Shown here piece after piece: positions 9,403 to 19,140 of a stretch of DNA of 64,000 nt (position 1 is the first letter of the stretch; every line of letters begins with the position of its first letter). The notes under the pieces were generated by a model. It was not told the origin of the DNA, ran no database searches, and saw only the letters and a program-made list of their open reading frames with translations. Source of the stretch: Morococcus cerebrosus (GTDB lineage Bacteria; Pseudomonadota; Gammaproteobacteria; Burkholderiales; Neisseriaceae); the NCBI RefSeq assembly GCF_022749515.1, contig NZ_CP094242.1, forward strand, positions 2,356,001 to 2,420,000, given 5' to 3'. A program made the translations under genes and the position numbers.

Positions 9403-12400
9403 TTATTGCGTTTGCGCGGCTTTTTGTTTTTCCGCTTCTTCGATTTTTCGGTCGTTTTCGTAATCCGAACGGAAGAGCCTGTCGAAACGGATGGTGTATT
9501 TCAACTCGCCGCCGTATGAACGGCTGCCGACGCGGGCGACGGCTTGGATGGCGCGGGTGAGCTGGTACACGAGCTTGACGGACTGCTCGGCACTGGAAAT
9601 ACCGTATTCGTAACCTGCGTAGAGGTTGTTGGTAATCTGTTTGCCGACGGTCAGCACTTGTTCGGCGGGGTTGAGTTCGCCGGTTTGGGCGTTGCGGCTG
9701 CGTTGGCTGGTGATGCCCAAATCGTCCACCAGTCCGAGCCTGTCGTTGACTTGTCCGGCAAGGAGCGCGCCTGCAGCTGCGGAAAGGGCGGCATTGTCGC
9801 CGTCGCTGCCGCTGCTGGCGCGGTTGAGGATGAGCCAAGAGAGCTTGTCTTTTTCGCTCATCGCCTCTTTGGCAACGAGGGTCACGCGCGGATTGGAGAG
9901 GCTGCCGAGGACTTCGACGCCCGCACCGACGGGGGAAAGGCGGCGTTCGGCGCGGATATTCAGGTTGGGGTTGTTGAGCGGGCCGACGAAAGAAACCGTA
10001 CCTTTGGTGATGTCGAGGTCTTGTCCGTAGGCTTTGTAACGGCCTTTAACGACTTTAACCGTACCGACGCCTTGGATGGCTTCACCCGGGCGGGAAGTGA
10101 TGGTCAGCTTGCCGCCTATGGTGATGTCTGCACCATAACCGACGAAACGGATGTTGTCGTTGAGGTTGAGCGTCAGGTTGAGACTGATGGGCGTCACGGC
10201 GGCGGTTTGTTTTTTCTCTTCGCCCAACACGACGACATCGTCGTCCAACGAGGGCATGGAGGATTTTTGCGAACCGAACATACCGTAGTCGCTGCCCAAC
10301 GTACCGTTGAGGATGAAGCCCCTGGCCTGGTTGTATTGCACTTTCGCGCTGCCGGAGAGGCGCAGGCGGCGGTTCGGACGGGAGAGGGTGTCGTATTTGT
10401 CGAAAACGACATCTACGTCAACATCCGGATCGGCGTTGGCAAGGTTGACGGAGCCTTTCAGCTCGAGCGTACCGCCTTTGTGGAACTTGAGGCTGTCGAT
10501 AAGCCAGCGTTGTCCCTGCAAATGGGAACGTAAAACGCCGTTGTCGAGGATGAGGCCTTGGGTTTGGTTGCGGTAGTAGAGGTTTTCGCCGTTGAGCGTA
10601 CCGGAAAACTGGGGATCGCTGACGCGTCCGCCAAGGCTGACGGCGGCATTCAGACGACCTTTGACGGTTTGTCCGACGGGCAGGAAGTTGCGGAAGACTT
10701 CGAGGTCGGCGACGTTGAGGTTGAGTTTGCCGCTCAAAGGCGCGGTGTCCATGCTGGCGCCCTGTCCGATGTTGACCGTACCTTCGGCTGTACCGTAGTT
10801 GCTGGTGCCGTTCAGGGTGGCGGCGATGGTGGGCGAACCGACGCGCCCGCCTATGGTGGCGGCGGCATTCAGACGACCTGTAATGCCTTGCGCGGTAGCG
10901 GGCAGGAAGGTTTTGATTGCACCCAAGTCGGGGACGTTGAGGTTGATTTTGCCGCTGACCGGCGCGTTGGCGATTTTGTTGCCGAACTGTTGGCTGATGC
11001 CCAGATTGGCGTTGACACTGCCGAAACGGGTATTGCCTTCAAGCGTGCTGTCGATGCGGCCGTTTTGGAAACGGGTGCGCAGGGCGAGCGCGCTCAAACC
11101 CAAGGGCATCTGTTTTTTCGGGTCTTTGTTCGGCAGGATGATGTCGCCGCTTTGGCGGTTGATGTTGAGGTAGCCGCGGGCGTTTTGGCTGTACGCCAAA
11201 TCCCAATCGCCGCCGAGTACCAAGTTGTGTTCGACGGGGATTTTGACGAAGTTTTGCAGCTCGGTGATGTGCAGGCTTTGCGCACTGCCTTTACTGGTGA
11301 TGCCGGTTTTTTTGTCCCAAACGAAGTTTTGCAGGTTGAGGCTGCCGCCCATCACGCTCCAGCGCGCCGCGCTCATGGAAACGCGCTCCGCGCCTGCTTC
11401 GAGGTTCATGCGGTTTTGCAGTTTGAGGTTGAACGCGCCGCCGATGTCGAGCGTGTCCACGCTGCCCTTCCACTGATTGAAGTCTTTGTTCAGACCGCCC
11501 GCCGCGTTGACTTCGAGTTTGTAAGGTTTGCCGTCCAACGCCATGCTGCTGCTGCCGTGTATGCGGTGTTGCGCACCTGTGCCGTTAAGGGACAGGTCGA
11601 CCGCATCGATGACGGTCGCTCCGCCGGAAAGGGCGATGTGGCTGCCTTTTATGTCGGCGGCAAGCGGACGGTTGATGTCGGGCGTGCCTTTGAGTTTGAA
11701 GTCAAGCATGCGGATGTTGACGGCATCGCCGACACGCAGCGCACGCGCTTCGCCGGAGAGGTCGGCTTCGTAGGTTTTCAGCCCGCCCTTGAGGTCGCCT
11801 GAAATGTAGCCGCGCGTATTGAGCAGCCCGCCCAGTCCGAAACCGAAACGGGAAAGGTCGGGAGCGGTGATGTCGATGTTGAGGCGGTCGCCTTTTTTAC
11901 CGAAGCTGCCGTTGGTTTTGACGATATTGTTGCCCAAACGCAAATCGGTTAGCGCGCGCGGGAGGTGTCCGGATTCGTAAACGACGTCGGCTTTGCCGCT
12001 GAGGGGGACGTTGTTTAACGTACTCGGCGCAAACTGCATTTTGCCGGCGAATTTTTCTTTCGCCAGTTCGCCTGAAAGATTGATGGTGCCGTTGACGCTG
12101 CCGGCGGGCAGTTTTGAGTCTAGGCGGGATGGATTGAACGCCTTGCTGGAAACATCGAGCTTGAGCAGGCGGTCTTTGAAGAGTTCGAGCGAACCTTGCG
12201 CCGTCAGTTCGCCGCCGTTTTGCGGCGCGACGCGGACGCGGTCGAGTTTGAGGGTGCGTTGACCGTGTTGTCTGTCAGTAACGAAGGACAGCAGGCCGGA
12301 GAGTTGCGCGCTGCCGCTTTCAAGATTCCAGTCGATAGCGGGCGAGGCGGTTTCGCCTTTGACGCCGATAAATCCGTTCCACTGACCGGCAACATTGGTG

Positions 12401-13611
12401 CGGACGAGGTCGTCTGAAACGAGGTTGTTCACATTAATCTTAAGCGCCAGCGCGTTTTTCACCGTATCGACCGTACCGGCGACATTGAACGAACCTTCCT
12501 CCAACAGCCCGATTTCAGACTCTTGGACGGTTACCACGCCGTTGTCGTTGATGGTGAAGTCCGCCAGAATGTTGCGCACCGGAATGGATTTTGCATCGGC
12601 AAAACCCGCCGCCTTGTTTTCCAAGTCGAGCGAGCCGTCCAACGCGATACCGTGCGTAAACGAAGGCACGACGGTCGCGTCAAACGTCAGGTTTGCCTTG
12701 GGCAGCGACGGCAGGAACGCGGTCGGATTGATGTTGAAACCCTTGATCAGCACCTCGCCGATCATCTTGTCCAACGAAGCGGCAAACGGATGCACCGTAG
12801 ATTTCGCCGACAAATGCACATCGTCGCCGTCCAGCAGGATTTCAGTCTGTACGTCCTGCAAGCTGCCCCACAGACGCGCCTTACCCTCTATCATCTCGCC
12901 TTCCAGCTCGCCTTTCGTCTGAATCGTCGTATTGAGCGCAAACGGCTTCTCCAGCCCGACCACCGCTGAACCCGTCGAATTGCTCCACGGCGTATCGAGG
13001 GTTTTCAAATCCAAACGGTGTTCTTTCTGATCGTAATGGTATGCCGCATTCAGATGGTCGAGATAGGCCGTCTGCTTGTCAAAATTTTTGCCCACGCTGA
13101 GCCTGCCCGTCTCAAAACGGTCGATAAACACCAACACAGGCAAATCAATGCTCTCAGGCAGCCCTTTGGACGGCTTTTTCTCTTTCGGCGGCGTCGGCTT
13201 CGGCACGACCGCAATGTCGCCCGCCACAATTTCAGTAATGTGCAGGCTGCGCTGAAACAGCTCGGACGGCTTCCAATCAAAACGGAACGCGCTGATTTTC
13301 ACATCCGCCCCATCCGTTTCAATCATCCACTTATCGCCGTGAAAACCCTTGACCAGCGTACCTTCCAGCGTTTCCGACGCAATCTTCACGCCAAACCAGG
13401 ACGGAATCTTGTACAAACCGAAACGCAAACCCGATTCCGTCCCCACCAGCCAGCCGATAAAGCCCGCCAGCGCGCACACCAGCACAACCAACGTCAGCAA
13501 CAGACCCCGCAACCAGCGCCTCTTGCGCTTGGGCGGGGTGGGTTGTGTTTCAGACGACGTAGGCACACTGTTTGGCGTTTCTTGGGCTTCTTGGACTGCT
13601 GTTTCGGACAT
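9403..13611 (-). CDS. tamB: Translocation and assembly module protein TamB
   Basis: A 1402-aa inner-membrane-anchored, periplasm-spanning protein that works with TamA in outer-membrane protein or lipid transport. The start at 13611 gives MSETAVQEAQ and a cytoplasmic proline/arginine stretch (PPKRKRRW) before one transmembrane helix at about residues 31-52. Most of the protein is repetitive beta structure, and the C-terminal 330 residues match the DUF490/TamB domain (GKLTITSRPGEAIQG, DITKGTVSFVGP, QLTRAIQAVARVGS). Two adjacent internal units near residues 950-1080 share GRLNAA...LGGRV, each with an uptake sequence in the DNA. tamA lies downstream in the window, separated by two unrelated genes. 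Confidence 0.95.
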   Translation of the reverse strand: MSETAVQEAQETPNSVPTSSETQPTPPKRKRRWLRGLLLTLVVLVCALAGFIGWLVGTESGLRFGLYKIPSWFGVKIASETLEGTLVKGFHGDKWMIETDGADVKISAFRFDWKPSELFQRSLHITEIVAGDIAVVPKPTPPKEKKPSKGLPESIDLPVLVFIDRFETGRLSVGKNFDKQTAYLDHLNAAYHYDQKEHRLDLKTLDTPWSNSTGSAVVGLEKPFALNTTIQTKGELEGEMIEGKARLWGSLQDVQTEILLDGDDVHLSAKSTVHPFAASLDKMIGEVLIKGFNINPTAFLPSLPKANLTFDATVVPSFTHGIALDGSLDLENKAAGFADAKSIPVRNILADFTINDNGVVTVQESEIGLLEEGSFNVAGTVDTVKNALALKINVNNLVSDDLVRTNVAGQWNGFIGVKGETASPAIDWNLESGSAQLSGLLSFVTDRQHGQRTLKLDRVRVAPQNGGELTAQGSLELFKDRLLKLDVSSKAFNPSRLDSKLPAGSVNGTINLSGELAKEKFAGKMQFAPSTLNNVPLSGKADVVYESGHLPRALTDLRLGNNIVKTNGSFGKKGDRLNIDITAPDLSRFGFGLGGLLNTRGYISGDLKGGLKTYEADLSGEARALRVGDAVNIRMLDFKLKGTPDINRPLAADIKGSHIALSGGATVIDAVDLSLNGTGAQHRIHGSSSMALDGKPYKLEVNAAGGLNKDFNQWKGSVDTLDIGGAFNLKLQNRMNLEAGAERVSMSAARWSVMGGSLNLQNFVWDKKTGITSKGSAQSLHITELQNFVKIPVEHNLVLGGDWDLAYSQNARGYLNINRQSGDIILPNKDPKKQMPLGLSALALRTRFQNGRIDSTLEGNTRFGSVNANLGISQQFGNKIANAPVSGKINLNVPDLGAIKTFLPATAQGITGRLNAAATIGGRVGSPTIAATLNGTSNYGTAEGTVNIGQGASMDTAPLSGKLNLNVADLEVFRNFLPVGQTVKGRLNAAVSLGGRVSDPQFSGTLNGENLYYRNQTQGLILDNGVLRSHLQGQRWLIDSLKFHKGGTLELKGSVNLANADPDVDVDVVFDKYDTLSRPNRRLRLSGSAKVQYNQARGFILNGTLGSDYGMFGSQKSSMPSLDDDVVVLGEEKKQTAAVTPISLNLTLNLNDNIRFVGYGADITIGGKLTITSRPGEAIQGVGTVKVVKGRYKAYGQDLDITKGTVSFVGPLNNPNLNIRAERRLSPVGAGVEVLGSLSNPRVTLVAKEAMSEKDKLSWLILNRASSGSDGDNAALSAAAGALLAGQVNDRLGLVDDLGITSQRSRNAQTGELNPAEQVLTVGKQITNNLYAGYEYGISSAEQSVKLVYQLTRAIQAVARVGSRSYGGELKYTIRFDRLFRSDYENDRKIEEAEKQKAAQTQ

Positions 13612-13828
13612 CTTGGCTTTCTTGTATGACTTAACGGCTGCACAGGACTCCGCCGCACCCGACGGAATCAACTTTTCAGACGACCCCATATCAGGACAGG
13701 TCGTCTGAAAAAGGATAATCATATCCCATTGCAGCGAATTGTGCTTGGGAAAGACAGCATTTCAGGTTTCAGACGACCCCATATGCCCGAACGTCATGCC
13801 CGAAGCGGTAAAAATGTCAACAAATGCA

Positions 13829-13882
13829 AAAAGGTCGTCTGAAAAGACTGCGGGAGTTTAGACCCGCATTTTCAGACGACCT
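13829..13882. terminator. Inverted uptake-sequence terminator before tamB
   Basis: AAAAAGGTCGTCTGAAAA and TTTTCAGACGACCTCTT flank a GC-rich inner stem (TGCGGG...CCCGCA). It lies between the end of the GlcG-like gene and tamB, with further single uptake cores near 13673-13711 and 13766-13778. Confidence 0.8.
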
Positions 13883-13949
13883 CTTCGTATTTCAACAACC
13901 CAACGCAAATCAATGAAAAGAAACGCGTCGGGTTGCCTCAAGCTGCGGC

Positions 13950-14444
13950 TTACCTGCCCGACAATACCGCCGCACCTGCTTTCGCGACGCTTTCGTCTTC
14001 ATCGACCGAGCCGCCGCTCACGCCGACACTGCCGACGATAACGCCGTTTTTATCCACCAGCAGCACACCGCCGGGAAAAATCACCAAACCGTCGTTGGTC
14101 ACCTCAATGCCGTAAAGCTCGCCGCCCGGCTGCGAAGCCTTGCCCAAATCGCGGGTGGACATATTGAAATAGCGTGCCGTTTTCGCCTTTTTCTGCGCAA
14201 TATCGATGCTGCCGATAAACGCATCGTCCATACGCGCAAACGCCTTCAAATTACCGCCTGCGTCCATGACCGCGATATTCATCGGCACCTTGATTTCACG
14301 CGCCTTTTTCATCGAAGCCTGCACCACCGCCTGCGCCTGAGCCGTCGTCAAATCGCCCGGCAGCGTTTTGGTCAAACCCGTCGAAAACGCCGGCGCACCC
14401 AATGCCAAAGTACACAACAATGCAACTGATTTTATGCCGCGCAT
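13950..14444 (-). CDS. GlcG/HbpS-family (DUF336) exported protein
   Basis: A 164-aa protein. Starting at the ATG at 14442-14444, preceded by AAGGAGACAG, it has a signal peptide (MRGIKSVALLCTLALGAPAFS). A complete GlcG/HbpS-like domain follows, with MNIAVMDAGGNLKAFARMDDA, DIAQKKAKTA and FPGGVLLVDKNGVIVGSVGVSGG. Some members of this family bind haem or cobalamin, but the substrate here is not evident. It is a single gene placed between mscS and tamB on the same strand. Confidence 0.85.
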   Translation of the reverse strand: MRGIKSVALLCTLALGAPAFSTGLTKTLPGDLTTAQAQAVVQASMKKAREIKVPMNIAVMDAGGNLKAFARMDDAFIGSIDIAQKKAKTARYFNMSTRDLGKASQPGGELYGIEVTNDGLVIFPGGVLLVDKNGVIVGSVGVSGGSVDEDESVAKAGAAVLSGR

Positions 14445-14514
14445 AACTGTCTCCTTGTATTGAATCAATGAAAGGTACTGCACTTTTGATTGTATGCCTG
14501 TCGGCGGGAACAAT

Positions 14515-14556
14515 AAAGGTCGTCTGAAAACCATGAGACAGTTTTTCAGACGACCT
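14515..14556. terminator. Inverted uptake-sequence hairpin
   Basis: AAAGGTCGTCTGAAAAC pairs with GTTTTTCAGACGACCT around a short loop. It probably terminates mscS transcription before the GlcG-like gene. Confidence 0.75.
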
Positions 14557-14631
14557 CAGATGGGCTTTGGGTTTCAAACACCGTATGCCCGCGGTTTCAG
14601 CAGGTCGGATTCGCCAATCCGAAATTTACCC

Positions 14632-15477
14632 TTACCCCTGTTGTTGGATGATATGCACATCGCGCTGCGGGAAAGGAATATTGATATTGGCGGCACGCAG
14701 GTTTTCCACCACCTGCTCGTTCAATCCGAAGCGGAACGCGCCCAAATCGGCTTCGTTCGTCCACGCCCAAAGTGTAACTTCAATGGCGCTGTCGCCCAGG
14801 TTGGTAATAAATGTTACTGCTTCTTTGCCTTGGGTCTGCACACACAAGGGATGCTCGGTGGCGGCTTTCAAGACGGCGGCTTTGGCGGCCTTCAAATCGC
14901 AGGCGTAATCGACACCGACCACCACCTGCACGCGGCACAGCGGCATGGAGGAACGGTTGACGATGCTGTTGCTCATAACGACGCTGTTGGGCAGGATGAC
15001 TTCTTCGTTATCCGGCGTACTCAGCGCGGTCTGCACCATTTTAATTTCGCTAACAAAGCCTTCGAAGCCGTTGACTTTGATGTAGTCGCCGACTTTAAAC
15101 GGACGGAACAGAATAATCAGCGCACCGGCGGCAAAGTTCGACAGTTGGTCTTTCAGCGACAAAGCCACCGCCAAGCCCGCACCGCCGATTAAGGCGGTAA
15201 CCGACGTGGTCGGAATGCCCAACTTGCCCAACGCGGCAATAATAATCAGGATTAACAGGCCGATATTAGCTACGTTGCCCAGAAAGCTCACCAGCGTTCT
15301 ATCTACTTTGGCGCGGGTCAGCGCGGCTTTCATCAAAATAACGAGGCGGGAGGCTATCCATCTGCCGACAAAGAAAATCGCCAGCGCGGCAACGAGGTTG
15401 GTACCGAATGCCATGCCGGTTTCAACGAGACGTTCCCAGCCTGAGAATGAAGAGAGGTTTTCAAGATCGAAATTCAT
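14632..15477 (-). CDS. mscS: Small-conductance mechanosensitive channel, MscS family
   Basis: A 281-aa inner-membrane channel that opens on membrane tension and releases solutes during osmotic downshift. Three transmembrane segments lie at about residues 22-42, 62-84 and 90-112. The third has the pore-lining glycine/alanine pattern TALIGGAGLAVALSLKDQLSN. The beta domain has FRPFKVGDYIKVNGFEGFVSEI and the cytoplasmic part has LPNSVVMSNSIVNRS. The length equals E. coli MscS. Confidence 0.95.
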   Translation of the reverse strand: MNFDLENLSSFSGWERLVETGMAFGTNLVAALAIFFVGRWIASRLVILMKAALTRAKVDRTLVSFLGNVANIGLLILIIIAALGKLGIPTTSVTALIGGAGLAVALSLKDQLSNFAAGALIILFRPFKVGDYIKVNGFEGFVSEIKMVQTALSTPDNEEVILPNSVVMSNSIVNRSSMPLCRVQVVVGVDYACDLKAAKAAVLKAATEHPLCVQTQGKEAVTFITNLGDSAIEVTLWAWTNEADLGAFRFGLNEQVVENLRAANINIPFPQRDVHIIQQQG

Positions 15478-15561
15478 GATTTTTATTTATGGTTAAAGAA
15501 TGGTTGGAAATTTGGATATTGATTGGTTTTGCAGCAAGCCTGCCCACATTTTCAGACGACC

Positions 15562-17400
15562 TTAAAACCTTGTGCCCAAGCTGATGTGCCAGCGTATTTT
15601 CTTGTCTTGGTGTCCGTAGGCGACGTCGAAGGAGAACGGGGCGACGGGGCTGAACCAGCGCACGCCGACGCCGGTACCGTGTTGCATACTCATGTTTTTG
15701 AAGTTGCTGGTAACGTCGCCGACATCATGGAAGACGGCGCCGGATACACTTTTGGTAATCGGGAACTGGTATTCGAGGCTGCCGACCAGTAATGCCCTAT
15801 CGGGGAGGACGGAATTGTTCGGCCCTGCCAGACCGATGCTGTCGAGTTCGTAACCGCGGATAGAAGATGCGCCGCCGGTGCGGAACATTAAGCTGGAAGG
15901 CACGTTTTCACCTTCGCGGGCGTAAACGTAGCCTGCCTGCCCGCGGACGATGAAGGTGCCGAGTTTTTTGTTTTCGGGTGTGTAGAAATAGCCTGCGCGG
16001 GCGGTGGCGCGCGCCATGGTGGTGGAGGACAGGAAGTTGCCCAGCGTTGCGCCGATTTTGCCGTCGAGGTAGTAGCCGTTTTCGGGACGCAGCTCGGTTT
16101 CGATGTTTTGGCGTTTCCACGAGGCGGTCAGCATGGTGGCGTGGCTGCGGCCGAGGTCGTAATTGGTATCGGGTACTTTGCGGTCTTCGGTGATGAATTC
16201 GATACCGAGGCGCGATTCGATGCCGTTGCGGTCACGCACGCGCCAAATGCCGCTGGTCAGGGCGCGTTTTTCAAGGTTTTGGGTGGTCGAGCGGTTGTAG
16301 GACGTGTTGGTCGTCCAATATTTGCCTTCGCTGTTGCGCGGCTGGCTGATACCGGCGGCGAGGGTGGTTTCGTATTTGTCCATGTCCCAAACGACGGAGC
16401 CGATGTAGCCTTTGTTGAAGAGGTTGTAGTAGTCGTAACCGATGCGTCCGCCGAGGCCGTATTCGGAATCGTAGCGGATACCGGTTTCGAGTTTGTGGCG
16501 TTTGACTTCGGTAACGTTGACTTTGACGGGCACGCGGTCGCCTTGGAGGCGGTCGAAGTCGGCTTGAACGGATGCGCCGGAGTAATGTCCGTTTTGTTCG
16601 AGCGCTTGTTGGAAGTCGAGCAAGAGGTCGAGATCGTAGGGCGCGCCGGGTTTGAAGCGTGCCAGGCCGGCAACGACGTTTTCGGGATAGCGGCGGGTGC
16701 CGGTGATTTCAAAGTCGCCGAAATAAATGGGGCGGTTGCTTTCGACGATCACGTTCAGATCGGCGGTATTGTTGTTGGGATTGACGGTGGCTTGGGTGTT
16801 GCTGAGTTTGGCAAGCGGGTATTTTTTGCGGGTTACTGCGCTGAGGACGGAGGTTTTGCTGCCGCTCCAGCCGTCTTGGTCAAAGTATTCGCCAACGGGC
16901 TGCTGCCAGTTGAGCATGGCTTTTTGGTAATACTCGGCAAGGTTGTCGTCTGAAAGGATGTCGCCGAGGATGGCGACGCTGACGTTGTCGATTTTGGTGC
17001 GCGGGCCGGGATTGACGGCGACGGTGTAGCTCGAACCGTTGTCTTGGACATTGACGCTGCCGTTGAAATAGCCTTTGGTTTTGAGCATGGTTTTGACGTT
17101 GTCGGGCGCTTCTTCGGCGAGGAAGCCGACCTGCTCTTTGTCCAGTTCTTCGTCCTGCTGCTGGGTAATCAGCGGCAGGTATTCTTCGAGCATGGATTTG
17201 ACTTCGCTGTTTTTGGTTTCGATTTTGACGGGAAACTTGGGCGTCAGTTTGCCTGCTTTGGCAGCCTGCTCGGATTGCCCGCCCTGCTTGAAGCCGGGAA
17301 TCGGTTCGTAGTCTTCGGCACGCGGCAGGTCTGCTGCGGCTGCGTGTCCGTAGGCAAGGGCGAGTGAGGCAATCAGGATGGGCGAAGTCAGTCTGGTCAT
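15562..17400 (-). CDS. tamA: Outer membrane translocation and assembly module protein TamA
   Basis: A 612-aa Omp85-family outer-membrane protein. A signal peptide (ends about AHAAAA) is followed by POTRA domains at about residues 60-300 and a C-terminal 16-strand barrel. FRTGGASSIRGYELDSIG is the barrel's conserved lid-lock loop and the protein ends WHISLGTRF with a terminal aromatic, as expected for an outer-membrane barrel. It partners TamB, encoded 2 kb further along the same strand. An uptake sequence lies directly after its stop. Confidence 0.95.
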   Translation of the reverse strand: MTRLTSPILIASLALAYGHAAAADLPRAEDYEPIPGFKQGGQSEQAAKAGKLTPKFPVKIETKNSEVKSMLEEYLPLITQQQDEELDKEQVGFLAEEAPDNVKTMLKTKGYFNGSVNVQDNGSSYTVAVNPGPRTKIDNVSVAILGDILSDDNLAEYYQKAMLNWQQPVGEYFDQDGWSGSKTSVLSAVTRKKYPLAKLSNTQATVNPNNNTADLNVIVESNRPIYFGDFEITGTRRYPENVVAGLARFKPGAPYDLDLLLDFQQALEQNGHYSGASVQADFDRLQGDRVPVKVNVTEVKRHKLETGIRYDSEYGLGGRIGYDYYNLFNKGYIGSVVWDMDKYETTLAAGISQPRNSEGKYWTTNTSYNRSTTQNLEKRALTSGIWRVRDRNGIESRLGIEFITEDRKVPDTNYDLGRSHATMLTASWKRQNIETELRPENGYYLDGKIGATLGNFLSSTTMARATARAGYFYTPENKKLGTFIVRGQAGYVYAREGENVPSSLMFRTGGASSIRGYELDSIGLAGPNNSVLPDRALLVGSLEYQFPITKSVSGAVFHDVGDVTSNFKNMSMQHGTGVGVRWFSPVAPFSFDVAYGHQDKKIRWHISLGTRF

Positions 17401-17698
17401 GGCAAAAAATGTTTCAACGGCAGAAGGGTTCTAAATTCTACCATTATTTTCAATCGGGTTTAAAACCCGCCCGAGACGGAGGGGTCGTCTGAAAAGGCGG
17501 ATGCGCCTGCCTCTGTGCGACAGAAGCAAAACACATTAACTCCCTCCAATCCGAAAAATACAGCACAAACTGCCCAATTCTCTAAAAAATAAAGCATTTT
17601 CCGCCACAACAATCGATTTGATATGTAAACCTGCGCAATAATTGATATTTTCTTTTAAAATGCAACGTTTCTTAACACATAAAGTAAGAGGACATATC

Positions 17699-18922
17699 AT
17701 GGCAAGTGGTAATCCACTGCTAAACGCAGTCAACCGTATCGGACTTGTCCCGCAAATCATCATCGGTTTGATGTTGGGCGTCTTGGTCGGTACCATCTCC
17801 CCGAAAGCAGGCTTGGGCGCAGGGCTGCTCGGCGAATTGTTCGTCGGCGCATTGAAAGCCGTCGCCCCCGTATTGGTGTTTGTCTTAGTAACCGCCGCGC
17901 TGGTGCAATACCGCAAAGGCGGCGAAGCCAAAATCAAACCCATCATTATTCTGTATCTCGTCGGCACATTTGCCGCCGCCGCAGTCGCCGTTGCCGCCAG
18001 TATGGCATTCCCGACCGCGCTGGTGTTTAAAGACGTAGCTACCTCCACCCTCGCCCCGCCCTCCGGCATCATCCAAGTCCTCAAAGAGCTTTTGATGAAG
18101 CTCGTGTCCAACCCGATTAACGCCATCGCACAAGCCAACTACATCGGCATTCTCGCATGGGCGTTGGTTTTAGGCTCTGCATTGCGCCACCACGGCTCCG
18201 ACACCACCCGCCAAGTCGTCTCCGACCTCTCCGAAGCCGTTACCACCGTCGTACAATGGGTTATCCGCTTCGCCCCCTTGGGTATTTTCGGACTGGTTTC
18301 CCAAACCGTCGCCGAAACCGGCTTTGCCGCCTTCCTCAGCTACGGACGCCTGCTGGCAGTCCTGCTTGGCAGCATGGCATTTATCGCCCTCGTCGTGAAC
18401 CCGCTCATCGTCTGGTCGCAAACCCGCAAAAACCCTTACGGACTGGTCTTCACCTGCCTGCGTGAAAGCGGACTCTACGCCTTCTTCACCCGCTCCTCCG
18501 CCGCCAACATCCCCGTCAACATGGCATTGGCGAAAAAACTCGGCTTACATGAAGACACCTACTCCGTCTCCATCCCGCTGGGCGCAACCATCAACATGGC
18601 AGGTGCAGCGATTACCATCACCGTCTTAGCCATGGCGGCCGCCTACACCAAAGGCATCGTCGTCGATTACCCCACCGCCCTGCTCCTGAGCCTCGTCGCC
18701 ACTGTTGGCGCATGCGGCGCATCCGGCGTTGCCGGCGGCTCGCTGCTGCTGATCCCCGTCGCCTGCAGCCTCTTGGGCATCGACAACGACTTCGCCATGC
18801 GCGTCGTCGGCGTCGGCATGATTATCGGCGTTATCCAAGACTCCGCCGAAACCGCCCTCAACTCCTCCACCGACGTACTCTTTACCGCCGCCGCCGACTT
18901 AGGCAGCCGCCGCAAAGACTAG
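17699..18922 (+). CDS. sstT: Serine/threonine:sodium symporter SstT
   Basis: A 407-aa dicarboxylate/amino-acid:cation symporter of the inner membrane that imports serine and threonine with sodium. The start ATG at 17699 follows AAGAGGACATATC. Family signatures include the serine-rich re-entrant segment [12 protein letters not shown] and the substrate/sodium motif [19 protein letters not shown]. Eight or more hydrophobic segments cover the length. In N. meningitidis a symporter also lies between the TamA-type antigen and the nhba lipoprotein gene, so the neighbourhood is conserved. Confidence 0.95.
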   Translation: MASGNPLLNAVNRIGLVPQIIIGLMLGVLVGTISPKAGLGAGLLGELFVGALKAVAPVLVFVLVTAALVQYRKGGEAKIKPIIILYLVGTFAAAAVAVAASMAFPTALVFKDVATSTLAPPSGIIQVLKELLMKLVSNPINAIAQANYIGILAWALVLGSALRHHGSDTTRQVVSDLSEAVTTVVQWVIRFAPLGIFGLVSQTVAETGFAAFLSYGRLLAVLLGSMAFIALVVNPLIVWSQTRKNPYGLVFTCLRESGLYAFFTRSSAANIPVNMALAKKLGLHEDTYSVSIPLGATINMAGAAITITVLAMAAAYTKGIVVDYPTALLLSLVATVGACGASGVAGGSLLLIPVACSLLGIDNDFAMRVVGVGMIIGVIQDSAETALNSSTDVLFTAAADLGSRRKD

Positions 18923-18948
18923 AGACTCGGTTGTTTCGCAAAAAGTTA

Positions 18949-18981
18949 AAAAGGTCGTCTGAAATTTCAGACGACCTTTTT
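18949..18981. terminator. Uptake-sequence terminator after sstT
   Basis: AAAAAGGTCGTCTGAAATTTCAGACGACCTTTTTT is a near-perfect palindrome with flanking A and T runs, usable on both strands. Confidence 0.9.
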
Positions 18982-18990
18982 TAATCTAAA

Positions 18991-19095
18991 TTATGGATGA
19001 GCTTTAAGACATTGCCTCGTAGCTGCCATGTTCAGTTTCATCACTTCGGCTTTACCTTCAGTCATTGCTGTTGGGCAGGTTAGGTCTAAACTCAT
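18991..19095 (-). pseudogene. Short possible gene remnant
   Basis: An open stretch encodes MSLDLTCPTAMTEGKA then EVMKLNMAATRQCLKAHP and a stop (34 aa from the ATG; the frame is open only about 12 codons further up, to stops near 19140). Two cysteines and the end resemble the tail of a secreted protein, but no family is recognised. It lies between sstT and the surface lipoprotein gene and looks like a truncated relic, or may be chance. Confidence 0.3.
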
Positions 19096-19140
19096 AGAAT
19101 TACCCCAACCCACCCCAAAAGCTGCAAGAGTTTAAAGAGT

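Noticed and set aside
9403..17400. tamB, the GlcG-like gene, mscS and tamA as one operon
   Set aside because: Uptake-sequence terminators at 13829-13882 and 14515-14556 separate the units, so separate transcription is more likely.
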